This document shows, piece by piece, positions 7,067 to 15,115 of a stretch of 64,000 bases of DNA. The first letter of the stretch is position 1; every line of letters starts with the position of its first letter. Position numbers and translations under genes: made by a program. This DNA is from Bradyrhizobium huanghuaihaiense. Lineage in GTDB: Bacteria > Pseudomonadota > Alphaproteobacteria > Rhizobiales > Xanthobacteraceae. A model generated the notes under the pieces. That model was given only the letters and a program-made list of their open reading frames with translations. It did no database searches and was not told the DNA's origin. The stretch covers positions 157,868 through 221,867 of the forward strand of contig NZ_VLLA01000001.1 in NCBI RefSeq assembly GCF_007830635.1, written 5' to 3'.

Positions 7067-8875
7067 TCAGTTGCACACCTCGGCATTGGCATCGTTGCCG
7101 GGGCCGCCACCGCCGCGATATTCGAGATGGCAGCCGCGGCTGACCGGACGGCAACCGCTGCTGTTGCAGAAGACCTGGCCGCCACCCGAACGACGGCCGG
7201 CGGCAGCGATGCCGGCGGCTGCACCGTAGCCGCCTGCCGCTTCGGCCGCCGCACCGCCGGCCTGACGGCGCTGCCGTGCCGGACGCTCGTCGCCGTCGTA
7301 GCGCTTGGCGGTTGCAGGCTTGGCCGGCTTGGCGGCGCGCTGCTTCGCGCACTCATTGTCGTCGTTGACCGCATAGCCTTCGCGGCAAACGATCTTCATG
7401 CACTTGTCGCCGTCGGCCTTGAAGCCGTGCTCGCAAACCAGCGGGCAGACGCGTGACGGCTTCGACTTGACCGTATCGAGCGCGTCAGTGCTCGCGACCT
7501 TCACGTCGAGCTTGGTGCCGGCGTAACGGTTGAACTGCGACAGCGAGCGCTGCGAGGACGTGGTCCAGTTGCCGTCGGCCTGACCGGAGAAGCAGCCGAC
7601 CCGGCCGAGCTCGGTCTGCACCGAGCGGCTGAGATCGGCCGGATTGGTCGCCGGCGTCAGCGAGGCAACGTTGGTGCCGGCCGGGCTCGCGGTGCTGGCC
7701 GGCGCAGTGCTCGGCGCCGAGGCGGCGAGATTGACGCGCTGCTGCTCGGCGGCGGCCGCCTGCTGCTGCGCCTGCTCCTTCGCCTTCTGCGCGGCGAGCT
7801 GGGCCTGCTCGGCGGCCTTTGCATCGGCCGCAGCTTTGGCCTGCGCATCCTTCTGCGCGCCGAGAGCGGCAAGACGATCGCGCTCGGCCTCGGCCTGCTT
7901 CGCCTTCTCGATCGCCGCCGCATGGGCCTGCTCGGCCTGGAACTTGTCGATCTGCAGCTTGGCGAGGTTCGCATAGAAGCCGTCAGGGTGCTGGGCCAGG
8001 AAGGCTTCCCACGCCGGCTTGTTGCCGACCTGGAGCGCGAGCTCGTAGTCGCGGCGCATGTCGGCCTGCGGATTCGCCGCAGGCGCTGCAGCCACCGCCT
8101 TGACCGGCACCAGCGGGACATCGTCGCCGCCGAGCGAGCCATAGACGAACGGCTCCTGCTTGTTGCCGGTCGACTTCAGCACGTCGTCGCGCACGAAGCC
8201 GAAGGCGCGGCGGACGTCGAGGCCCGGCGTCGTCAGATGCTTCGACAGCGCAACCGTAAACGGGCTGTTGGCGCCGTCACCGTCCTGCGCCGTGAAGCCG
8301 GCCTTGGCCGAATAGGCGATCAGCGTGTTGGGGCTGGTCGGCTCGACCTGGGCGAGACCGCGGCCGATGCCGCGCGAGGCGATCGTGCGCTTCATGGTCT
8401 TGCCGAACGGATTGTCGCGGCAGGCATCCAGGATCACCAGGCGGAGCTGCTTGGCGGGCTCGACCGCGACCAGGACGCGGTCGAGCGACAGCGCTTCGTC
8501 GTAGACGTCGGTGTCACGCTCGAGCCTGGCATCGACGGGGATCAGATAGTTGGAGCCTTCGACCTCGATGCCGTGACCGGCATAGTAGACCACGGCAATG
8601 TCGGCAGTGCGGGTCGCGTCGGCGAAGTCGCGCAGCACGCGCCGCGTGTCCTGGGCCGACAGATCGTGCCGGGACTCGACCACGTCGAAACCGGCCTCCT
8701 TCAGCGTCTTCGCCATTACCGCACCGTCATTGACGGGGTTGGCCAGCGAGGGGGCGTGCTGGTAGGCCGAGTTGGCGAGCACCAGCGCCACGCGCTTTCC
8801 GGCAAAGGCGGGCTCGGCGCCGAGCAGCAGCGTGGCAACGAGGAGAAGCGGGCAAAGTCTGAGCAGGTTGCGCAT
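7067..8875 (-). CDS. Secreted caspase-fold (peptidase C14-like) protein with coiled coil and peptidoglycan-binding-like domain
   Basis: The protein has 602 residues from ATG 8875. A signal peptide (RNLLRLCPLLLVATLLLGAEPAFA) is followed by a caspase-like domain beginning KRVALVLANSAYQ. The catalytic dyad is visible as H101 in YYAGHGIEVEG and C152 in LDACRDNPFG. Residues about 280-320 resemble a short repeat domain, followed by a long Ala-, Gln- and Lys-rich coiled coil (about 310-375) and a Ser/Thr/Pro linker. Next comes a peptidoglycan-binding-like helical unit (VQTELGRVGCFSGQADGNW). A Cys-rich C-terminus with CPLVCEHGF, CMKIVC and final VFCNSSGC and CHLEY segments completes it. This is a bacterial orthocaspase exported to the periplasm. 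The expected cleavage is after basic residues, but the substrate is unknown. It stands alone. Confidence 0.85.
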   Translation of the reverse strand: MRNLLRLCPLLLVATLLLGAEPAFAGKRVALVLANSAYQHAPSLANPVNDGAVMAKTLKEAGFDVVESRHDLSAQDTRRVLRDFADATRTADIAVVYYAGHGIEVEGSNYLIPVDARLERDTDVYDEALSLDRVLVAVEPAKQLRLVILDACRDNPFGKTMKRTIASRGIGRGLAQVEPTSPNTLIAYSAKAGFTAQDGDGANSPFTVALSKHLTTPGLDVRRAFGFVRDDVLKSTGNKQEPFVYGSLGGDDVPLVPVKAVAAAPAANPQADMRRDYELALQVGNKPAWEAFLAQHPDGFYANLAKLQIDKFQAEQAHAAAIEKAKQAEAERDRLAALGAQKDAQAKAAADAKAAEQAQLAAQKAKEQAQQQAAAAEQQRVNLAASAPSTAPASTASPAGTNVASLTPATNPADLSRSVQTELGRVGCFSGQADGNWTTSSQRSLSQFNRYAGTKLDVKVASTDALDTVKSKPSRVCPLVCEHGFKADGDKCMKIVCREGYAVNDDNECAKQRAAKPAKPATAKRYDGDERPARQRRQAGGAAAEAAGGYGAAAGIAAAGRRSGGGQVFCNSSGCRPVSRGCHLEYRGGGGPGNDANAEVCN

Positions 8876-9056
8876 GACACGGCTTCCGAAGTTCGGGGCC
8901 ATCCGGGCCCCTTTGGGATCGCTCTAGCAGGACCAATCGCCGGCGCTTGTGATGGAGGTCACGAAGGCGGCATCGACGACAGGCCGAAAGACCCTCTATG
9001 TTTGTCGCGCCAGCGCGGTCGGGGTTCGGCGACACGCGCGGCGCGGACCAGTTCCC

Positions 9057-9484
9057 CTAGGAATCCCCGATATGTCCCCGATACTGCGGCAGATCGTCCG
9101 TAATCTCGTGCCAGGACGCCTTCGAGCCTACGAAAATATGGGCGCTCGGCCGGATCGAGGGGGCATCGACCAGGGTTCCCATAGCGACAGGACCCATTTT
9201 CCCTCACGTACCCTGGAATAGAGCAGCGAGCCGCAGCGGGCGCAGTGGGCGTCATGGGTGGTGTCGTCCCCGAAAATGAGCCGCTGGTCGCCGCCCTGGA
9301 CGATGCGGAGCTTCTCCTGCGCGATGCCGGCGAACGGCTTGAAGGCCGAACCGGTGGTGCGGCGGCAGTTCGAACAATGGCAGTTCATCGCATAGGAGAA
9401 CGCGTCCGCCACTTCAAAGCGCACCGTGCGGCAATAGCATTCGCCGGTCAGGATACGAGCGTTCGAATTTTCTGATCCGGTCAT
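9057..9484 (-). pseudogene. GFA/CENP-V-family protein gene broken by a one-base frameshift
   Basis: From ATG 9484 the frame reads a normal GFA (glutathione-dependent formaldehyde-activating-like) protein: zinc ligands C16, C18, C35, C37, C40, C81 and C84 in GECYC, NCHCSNC and CARCG, then REGKWV. It then shifts to a nonsense tail ending at 9128. The expected family C-terminus continues in another frame: AMGTLVDAPSIRPSAHIFVG, then SKASWHEITDDLPQY, stopping at 9057. Only five bases (about 9187-9191) lie between GTC (Val) and GCT (Ala) where six are expected, so one base is missing. The 428-base length is one short of 143 codons. It is either a true recent pseudogene or a sequencing error. Confidence 0.85.
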
Positions 9485-9578
9485 GGCGAGGCCTTCGCGC
9501 AAATAGCTGACACACCCATAGCGCATTATGATGCGTACGACTAAGTTCCGCCCAAGCCATCATGCAAAGGGATGACCC

Positions 9579-9953
9579 ATGAGCCAGAACCGTTCGAGCG
9601 TCGAAGCCGTCGTGCAATCCTACTTTGACGGGCTCTATGAGGGCGACGCCGAAAAGCTCGGCGCCATCTTCCATCCCTCCGCCGATCTGCGCTGGGTCGA
9701 GAAGGGCGAGCTTCAGGTCCTGACCGTGCCGGACTGGCTCGACCGCGTGCGCAAGCGCGCCTCCGGCAAGGCCGAAGGCAAGCCGCGCGAGGATTTCATC
9801 GTCACCATCGACCGCTCGGACGAGAAGACCGCCTTCATCAAGGTCCGCTGCCAGCTGCCGCCGCGCTATTTCACCGACTACCTGGTGGCGATGAAGCTCG
9901 CAGATGGCTGGCAGATCGTGTCGAAATCGTACAGGTATGACCTGAGGGAGTGA
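9579..9953 (+). CDS. NTF2-like / SnoaL-like family protein (putative lumazine-binding-like)
   Basis: The protein has 124 residues and a cone-shaped alpha+beta pattern: SVEAVVQSYFDGLYEGDAEKLGAIFHPSADLRWV, then WLDRVRKRASG, DFIVTIDRSDEKTAFIKVRCQLP, and LAMKLADGW-like closing strands ending VSKSYRYDL. Such proteins are small ligand-binding or enzyme domains. No catalytic residues are diagnostic here. It is preceded by GGGATGACCC and diverges from the broken GFA gene over about 95 bp. A family B repeat follows. The function is unknown. Confidence 0.75.
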   Translation: MSQNRSSVEAVVQSYFDGLYEGDAEKLGAIFHPSADLRWVEKGELQVLTVPDWLDRVRKRASGKAEGKPREDFIVTIDRSDEKTAFIKVRCQLPPRYFTDYLVAMKLADGWQIVSKSYRYDLRE

Positions 9954-10004
9954 GGGGCAAAGCCTTCCGCTGCCCGAAATCGGGCGCACTCGCTCCCCAT
10001 TCTC

Positions 10005-10084
10005 CGTCATTGCGAGCGTAGCGAAGCAATCCAGAATCCCTCCGCGGAGACAGACTGGATTGCTTCGCTGCGCTCGCAATGACG
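10005..10084. repeat. Intergenic palindromic repeat, family B (CGTCATTGCGAGCG type)
   Basis: The element starts CGTCATTGCGAGCGTAGCGA and ends in its inverted copy CGCTGCGCTCGCAATGACG. The middle holds AGCAATCCAGA/CTGGATTGCT inverted arms around CCGCGGAGA. A second copy lies at 12683-12762 and a half copy at about 688-704. Confidence 0.9.
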
Positions 10085-10138
10085 AGGCGGATGCATCATC
10101 CGCCAAACTTCCCGCCTCCACTCACCTGAAAGTCCCCC

Positions 10139-11008
10139 ATGCTTTTCGACCGCCGTTCCCTGCTCGCCTCGCTCGCCTGGATGGCCGCTTCTCCCGCGCT
10201 TGCGGCAGAGGCGCCGCCAGAGCTCGAAACCTATGAGCGCGACAGCGGCGGGCGGATCGGGCTCTATGCGGAGAATCTCGCAACCGGCAAGAAGCTCGCC
10301 TGGCGGGCCGACGAGCGCTTCGTCATGTGCTCGACCTTCAAGGCTTCGCTTGCGGCCTGCGTGCTGGCGCGGGTCGACCGCGGCGAGGAGCAGCTTGCGG
10401 CCATGATCGCTTACAGCCAGGCCGACCTGCTCGACTACGCGCCGGTTGCCAAGCACAATCTCGCGGCCGGCAAGATGTCGGTCGCCGAGATGTGCAAGGC
10501 GATCGTCGAGCTCAGCGACAACACCTGTGCCAATCTGCTGCTGGCGCGCATCGGCGGGCCGGCCACGCTCACCGCATTCTGGCGATCGCTCGGCGACACC
10601 ACCTCGCGGCTCGACCACAATGAGCCCGAGCTCAACCGCTCGCCGCCCGGCAATCCCCAGGACACCACGACGCCGGCCGCAATGGCGGGCAATTTGCGCC
10701 GGCTGGTGACGGGCGAGGCGCTGTCAGCGGCGTCACGTGCCCAGCTCACCGACTGGATGGTGAACTGCAAGACCGGCGCAAACCGGCTGCGCGGCGGCCT
10801 GCCGGCGGATTGGACCATCGGCGACAAGACCGGCAACAACGGCAAGGATGCGTCGGGCGATATCGCGGTGGTCTGGCCCAAGCTCGACAACAAGCCGGAT
10901 GCGCCGATCCTGATCGCGGCCTATACCCAGGGCGGCACGCCGAATGCTGCGCAGATCGCGGCCGTGTTCGCCCGCATCGGACGCATGGTGGCGGAGCGGC
11001 TGGCGTAA
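10139..11008 (+). CDS. bla: Class A beta-lactamase
   Basis: The protein has 289 residues. The N-terminus has a twin-arginine motif (DRRSLLASLAW) and an ALAAE cleavage region, so export to the periplasm, perhaps by Tat, is likely. The class A motifs are all present: the nucleophile motif STFK (65-68), SDN (126-128), the omega-loop element EPELN (162-166) with its general base, and KTG (230-232). Cys64 just before the nucleophile matches the residue that forms a disulfide in some carbapenemases, but the usual partner after KTG is absent. It hydrolyses beta-lactams, with an unknown spectrum. No AmpR-like regulator lies next to it, so expression is probably constitutive and chromosomal. Confidence 0.93.
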   Translation: MLFDRRSLLASLAWMAASPALAAEAPPELETYERDSGGRIGLYAENLATGKKLAWRADERFVMCSTFKASLAACVLARVDRGEEQLAAMIAYSQADLLDYAPVAKHNLAAGKMSVAEMCKAIVELSDNTCANLLLARIGGPATLTAFWRSLGDTTSRLDHNEPELNRSPPGNPQDTTTPAAMAGNLRRLVTGEALSAASRAQLTDWMVNCKTGANRLRGGLPADWTIGDKTGNNGKDASGDIAVVWPKLDNKPDAPILIAAYTQGGTPNAAQIAAVFARIGRMVAERLA

Positions 11009-11065
11009 GGCCGCCGCATTGACCGCCGCATTGACCTCTTGGCCGCTTCCGGGCCAAGACAGGCC

Positions 11066-12676
11066 ATGATCGCAGCGAAATTCCAGACCTTCCTGATCCT
11101 GCTCGCGGTGCTGGCGGGCACCGCGCTGGTCGCCCGCCGTTTCAACATCGCGCCTGCGATCCTGCTGATGCTCTCCGGCGTCGGCCTCGCCTTCGTGCCG
11201 GGCATGCCGCCGGTCGAGCTGCCGCCGGAACTGGTGCTGCTGATGGTGCTGCCGCCGCTGATCTATTCGGCGAGCGTCGCCATGAGCTGGCGCGAGTTCA
11301 GGAACAATCTGCGGCCGATCGTGCTGCTCGCGGTCGGCGCGGTGATCTTCACCGCGGCGCTGGTGGCGGCCGCCACGCATTATCTGATCGGCCTGCCCTT
11401 GACCGTGGGCTTCCTGCTCGGGGCGATCGTCGCGCCGCCCGACGTGGTGGCCCCGCTCGCGATCGCGCGCCGCCTCAATATGCCGCGCCGGCTCCTGGTC
11501 ATCCTCGAAGGCGAAGGGCTCGCCAACGACGCCACCGCACTGATCCTCTATCGCTTCGCGCTCGCCGCCATCATGGTCGGACATTTCTCGCTGCCGCTCG
11601 CGGCCGGCGAGTTCCTGCTGATCGTGGCCAGCGAGATCGCCTTCGGTATCGGCGTCGGCTGGCTCTCCCTGCGCTTCCGCAAATGGTCGAGGGATTCCCA
11701 GGTCGAGCTGACGCTGTCGCTGATCACGCCTTACGTCTCCTACTGGCTGCCCGAGCATGTCGGCGGCTCCGGCGTGATCGCGACCGTCGCCTGCGGCCTC
11801 TATGTCAGCTGGAACGGCCCGCTCCTGATTTCGTCCGCGACGCGCCTGCAGGGCATCTTCTTCTGGGACCTCATCATCTACCTGATCGAGGGCCTGCTGT
11901 TCCTGCTCACCGGCTTTCAGATGCGCGCGCTCTACGAGAAGTCGAAGGCATTCCCGCTCGACGACATCCTGATCGCAACCGCCGTCGTTCTGACGATCAT
12001 CGTGACCGCGCGCTTCGCCTGGCTCTATCCCGCGACCTATCTGCCGCGGATCCTCTCCAAATCGCTGCGCGAGCGCGATCCGTCGCCGCCATGGCAATGG
12101 CCGTTCGTGCTCGCCTTCACCGGCGTGCGCGGCGCGGTGTCGCTGGCGGCCGCGCTTGCGCTGCCGTTCACGCTGCCCGGCGGCGAGGCCTTTCCTTATC
12201 GCGACCTGATCCTGTTCGTCGCCTTCGGCGTCATCTTCGTGACGCTGATCGGCGTCGGCCTGACGCTGCCGCCCGTGGTGCGCTGGCTCGGCGTCGCCGA
12301 AGCGGGCCGCCATGAGCATGTCAGCGAGCACGAGGCCGAGATCGCGGCGCGACGCCAGGCGCTCGACGCCGCGCTGAAGTCGCTCGATGCGTTGACGGCG
12401 GAAAAGGAAATCTCCGACGAGGTGATGCGGCTGCTGCGCGCCCGCCACGAGATCCGCGTCAACCAACTGCCCGATTCACTCGATCCCGCCCATCACGACG
12501 TCTCCGCCGCTGGCACCGCACTGACCCGCAACCTGATCGACGCCGAGCGCAAATTCATCCACGACCTCTTGCGCGACGGCCAGATCACCGACGAGACAAG
12601 GCGCCGGATCGAGCGGGACCTCGATCTGGAGGAGGCGAGTTTGGCCAATCGGGAGTATCGGGGCGGGCCGCTATAG
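11066..12676 (+). CDS. CPA1-family Na+/H+ (cation/proton) antiporter
   Basis: The protein has about 536 residues from ATG 11066; a TTG at 11039 is an alternative. Roughly twelve membrane segments occupy residues 5-405, with the CPA1 core LGAIVAPPDVVAPLAIARRL and ILEGEGLANDATALILYRFAL, whose acidic residues carry the exchange. GVRGAVSLAAALALP follows as in NhaP/NHE-type proteins. A hydrophilic, helical C-terminal tail of about 120 residues (QALDAALKSLDALTAEKE, then a Glu/Arg-rich end) is probably a cytosolic regulatory region. It exchanges external protons for internal Na+ or K+. It begins 57 bp after the beta-lactamase on the same strand and might be co-transcribed. Confidence 0.9.
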   Translation: MIAAKFQTFLILLAVLAGTALVARRFNIAPAILLMLSGVGLAFVPGMPPVELPPELVLLMVLPPLIYSASVAMSWREFRNNLRPIVLLAVGAVIFTAALVAAATHYLIGLPLTVGFLLGAIVAPPDVVAPLAIARRLNMPRRLLVILEGEGLANDATALILYRFALAAIMVGHFSLPLAAGEFLLIVASEIAFGIGVGWLSLRFRKWSRDSQVELTLSLITPYVSYWLPEHVGGSGVIATVACGLYVSWNGPLLISSATRLQGIFFWDLIIYLIEGLLFLLTGFQMRALYEKSKAFPLDDILIATAVVLTIIVTARFAWLYPATYLPRILSKSLRERDPSPPWQWPFVLAFTGVRGAVSLAAALALPFTLPGGEAFPYRDLILFVAFGVIFVTLIGVGLTLPPVVRWLGVAEAGRHEHVSEHEAEIAARRQALDAALKSLDALTAEKEISDEVMRLLRARHEIRVNQLPDSLDPAHHDVSAAGTALTRNLIDAERKFIHDLLRDGQITDETRRRIERDLDLEEASLANREYRGGPL

Positions 12677-12682
12677 CCCTCT

Positions 12683-12762
12683 CGTCATTGCGAGCGCAGC
12701 GAAGCAATCCAGACTGCTGCCGCGGAAAGACTCTGGATTGCTTCGCTGCGCTCGCAATGACG
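12683..12762. repeat. Intergenic palindromic repeat, family B
   Basis: This is a second copy of the CGTCATTGCGAGCGCAGCGA element, with the same inner AGCAATCCAGA/CTGGATTGCTT arms around CCGCGGAAA. It sits between the convergent antiporter and amidase genes. Confidence 0.9.
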
Positions 12763-12782
12763 GGCTGAAACACCTAGGCGAT

Positions 12783-13595
12783 CTACCGCCTCTCGCAAAA
12801 TTCCCCTACCGCCGCCGCCACCGCCCCTGCAATCAGCTCCTGCCGCTCGGCCGAGTTCATCTCCATCTCCTCGTCGCGGTTGATGATGGAGCCGGCTTCG
12901 AGCAGCACGGCGGCGCTTCTCGTTCGCGACAGCACGATGAGCCCGTCATAGCGGTAGACGCCGACATCCTTGTCGAGCAGCTGGCGCCGGTAGCGGCCCA
13001 TCACCGGCAAGGTGTATTGGCTCGCATAGTGCAGGCCCTGCTCCTTCAACTGCCGGCCGATCATCCGCGCCAATTTCAGGCTGGTGGTGAATTGCGGATT
13101 GCGCTCGGAGACGAACAGCGAGTGGCCCGAAAATCGATCGCTGAAATAGCTCTTCGCGCCGTCGAATTCCCAGGTGTCGAGCAGCTTGTCCGGCACCGAA
13201 TCGTGATGAACCGACAGGAAGAGATCGGCGCGGCCGTCATTGGCGGCACCGACGCGCTTGAACAGGCTCGGCCGCGCCTTGCCGTCCGTGACGAGCAGGC
13301 GGGTTGCGGCAAAGCCCTCGGACTTGAGCTTCGTCGTGATGAGACTTGCGAGCCGGAAGTTGAAGCCGAACTCCGGATCGTTGCGCGCACTCAAGGCGCC
13401 GTAGGCGTCCGGGGTGTGACCGACATCCACGACGATCCGGAATTTCGGCATCTCGCATTTGACCGGTGATGGCGGCGGCCTGGATTTCGCAATTTTTCGC
13501 GTGGCAGCGGCGGGACCAGCAGCGAACGACGTCAGCAGGATCGACGCGACCAGCGGCGCAAGAAGAGCTGCGATGATGCTGCGCGATTGTCTCAC
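12783..13595 (-). CDS. N-acetylmuramoyl-L-alanine amidase (Amidase_3 family)
   Basis: The protein has 270 residues starting at GTG 13595, with GGAG six bases upstream. A signal peptide (IIAALLAPLVASILLTSFAAG) is followed by the zinc amidase fold: VVDVGHTPDAYGALS with ligand H60, acidic E75 in DPEFGFN, LFLSVHHDS with H130, and LLEAGSIIN near the C-terminus providing the catalytic Glu. It cleaves the bond between MurNAc and the stem peptide in the periplasm. The GTG lies only three bases after the stop of the Rieske oxygenase gene, and the ribosome site falls inside that gene. The two are therefore probably translated from one message, an odd pairing. Confidence 0.9.
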   Translation of the reverse strand: MRQSRSIIAALLAPLVASILLTSFAAGPAAATRKIAKSRPPPSPVKCEMPKFRIVVDVGHTPDAYGALSARNDPEFGFNFRLASLITTKLKSEGFAATRLLVTDGKARPSLFKRVGAANDGRADLFLSVHHDSVPDKLLDTWEFDGAKSYFSDRFSGHSLFVSERNPQFTTSLKLARMIGRQLKEQGLHYASQYTLPVMGRYRRQLLDKDVGVYRYDGLIVLSRTRSAAVLLEAGSIINRDEEMEMNSAERQELIAGAVAAAVGEFCERR

Positions 13596-13598
13596 GCG

Positions 13599-14936
13599 CT
13601 ACTCCGCTGCCGCAATCCTGGGACGGCCGACGAAGCCGGCGACATCGCCAAAACGTTCCAGCATCACCGCGGGCAGGTCCTTGGCCTTGCTGGTGACGCA
13701 GGCACCGGAGCGCACCGCGTAGCGGTCCTGATGCGCGGCCTGCGGCGGCGGCTCGCCCTGCTGGAGCGCGCGCGCCAGCTCCATGACGACTTTGCGGAAA
13801 TGCATGATGCCGAGATCGGTCGGGCCGAGATGCTCGCGGGTGCGATCGGCGATCGGGCCCTGGCTGTCCTGCACGGCAGCGTCCTGCTCGGAGACGCCCT
13901 TGATGCCAGTATAGCTCCGGGTCTTCTGAAACCTGCGATCGATCAGGTAGTCGTTGCCCTTGTGGCGCAGCGGTACGTAATTGTCGTCGACCTCTGCGAT
14001 CACGCCATTGCCGCGATCGTAGGCGTCGCGCTCGGCCTGCGTCAGCGGCCGCTCCGGATTCCAGGCGTAAGTATAGATCCAGCAATTGGTGTCGGTGACG
14101 GGCACGAAGGTCTGGCCAAAGATGTTCTCGCCCGGCATCGCACTCGGCGCATAGGCGTGGAACGGCATCAGGAACTGCGCGATGCGCCAGTAGATGTTGT
14201 CGCTCCCGGTGAGGCGGCCGCCGGCGATCGTCAGCCCCGCCTCGTGCGGGGCGACCTTGATCACGGGGCGCGGGTCCTCGGCGATCCAGCGCATGTGGTC
14301 GTTGTTCATGCGCACCAGCGGATTCACGAAATGCTTCTTGATGTCCAGGATCTCGTTCTCCTCCTTGTCGAAGGAGAGATGAGCAAAAGTGAAATGCGCG
14401 GTGTCGATCGAGCCTTCCAGCGCCTGCACCCAGTTGCAGTCCTGCCATTTCTTGCTGACGTAGCGGTGCGAGGCCGGCAGCAGCGCCATCTCGAGATCGG
14501 GCAGCTCGGGCATCGCCTCCGCCGGCCCCATATAGGCCCAGATGATCTCGCCCCATTCGCGCGCCGGATAGGATTTGATGCGGATGAGATCCTTGGCGTT
14601 GAGATCGGGATAGGAGGTCGGCATGTCCACGCAGCGGCCGTCGGTATCGAACTTCCAGCCATGATAGACGCAGCGGATGCCGCATTCCTCGTTGCGCCCA
14701 AGCCAGAGATTGGTGCCGCGATGCGGGCAGTATTGGTCGATGACACCGACGACACCGCGCGTGTCACGGAAGGCGAGCAGCTCCTCGCCGAGGACGATGA
14801 TCTTCTTCGGCTCGCCGTCGGATTCGGGCAGCTCTTCCGAGAGGAGGACGGGAATCCAGAAACGGCGCAACAATTCGCCCATGCCCGTACCAGAGCCGGA
14901 CTCGGTCAGGAATTTATTGTCCTCTGCGCGGAGCAT
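13599..14936 (-). CDS. Rieske [2Fe-2S] ring-hydroxylating oxygenase, alpha subunit (phthalate 4,5-dioxygenase-like)
   Basis: The protein has 445 residues from ATG 14936, with GGAGG just upstream. The Rieske domain shows C70-P-H72 and C89-x2-H92 (YCPHRG and CVYHGWKFD). The catalytic domain carries the mononuclear iron motif EGSIDTAHFTFAH with D178, H181 and H186. The sequence type, beginning MLRAEDNKFLTESGSGTGMG, is that of phthalate 4,5-dioxygenase-like or demethylase oxygenases. These need a separate reductase, and none is encoded here. The substrate is unknown. A TauD-like oxygenase gene lies upstream on the same strand, separated by a family A repeat, and the amidase follows three bases downstream. 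Confidence 0.88.
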   Translation of the reverse strand: MLRAEDNKFLTESGSGTGMGELLRRFWIPVLLSEELPESDGEPKKIIVLGEELLAFRDTRGVVGVIDQYCPHRGTNLWLGRNEECGIRCVYHGWKFDTDGRCVDMPTSYPDLNAKDLIRIKSYPAREWGEIIWAYMGPAEAMPELPDLEMALLPASHRYVSKKWQDCNWVQALEGSIDTAHFTFAHLSFDKEENEILDIKKHFVNPLVRMNNDHMRWIAEDPRPVIKVAPHEAGLTIAGGRLTGSDNIYWRIAQFLMPFHAYAPSAMPGENIFGQTFVPVTDTNCWIYTYAWNPERPLTQAERDAYDRGNGVIAEVDDNYVPLRHKGNDYLIDRRFQKTRSYTGIKGVSEQDAAVQDSQGPIADRTREHLGPTDLGIMHFRKVVMELARALQQGEPPPQAAHQDRYAVRSGACVTSKAKDLPAVMLERFGDVAGFVGRPRIAAAE

Positions 14937-15008
14937 GGAAATCCTCCCGATTTGTTTTTTGGGAAGATTGGCGCGGACGTGGGAAGACGTCAACGCAAGA
15001 ACGGCTCT

Positions 15009-15105
15009 CGTAGGGTGGGCAAAGGCGCGCTCTTCGCGCGCCGTGCCCACCGTCCGGCTGCATCATGGCGAGATGGTGGGCACGCTCCGCTTTGCCCACC
15101 CTACG
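15009..15105. repeat. Intergenic palindromic repeat, family A
   Basis: This copy starts CGTAGGGTGGGCAAAGGCGC and ends CTTTGCCCACCCTACG, with inner GCGCGC-rich and GGTGGGCAC arms. It lies between two genes on the same strand (TauD-like oxygenase and Rieske oxygenase), so it may be transcribed and folded in their message. Confidence 0.88.
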
Positions 15106-15115
15106 GCACCGCCGC

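Noticed and set aside
10139..11008. Calling the beta-lactamase a carbapenemase
   Set aside because: Cys64 before the nucleophile matches one half of the disulfide in known class A carbapenemases. The partner cysteine after KTG is missing, so the spectrum cannot be inferred.
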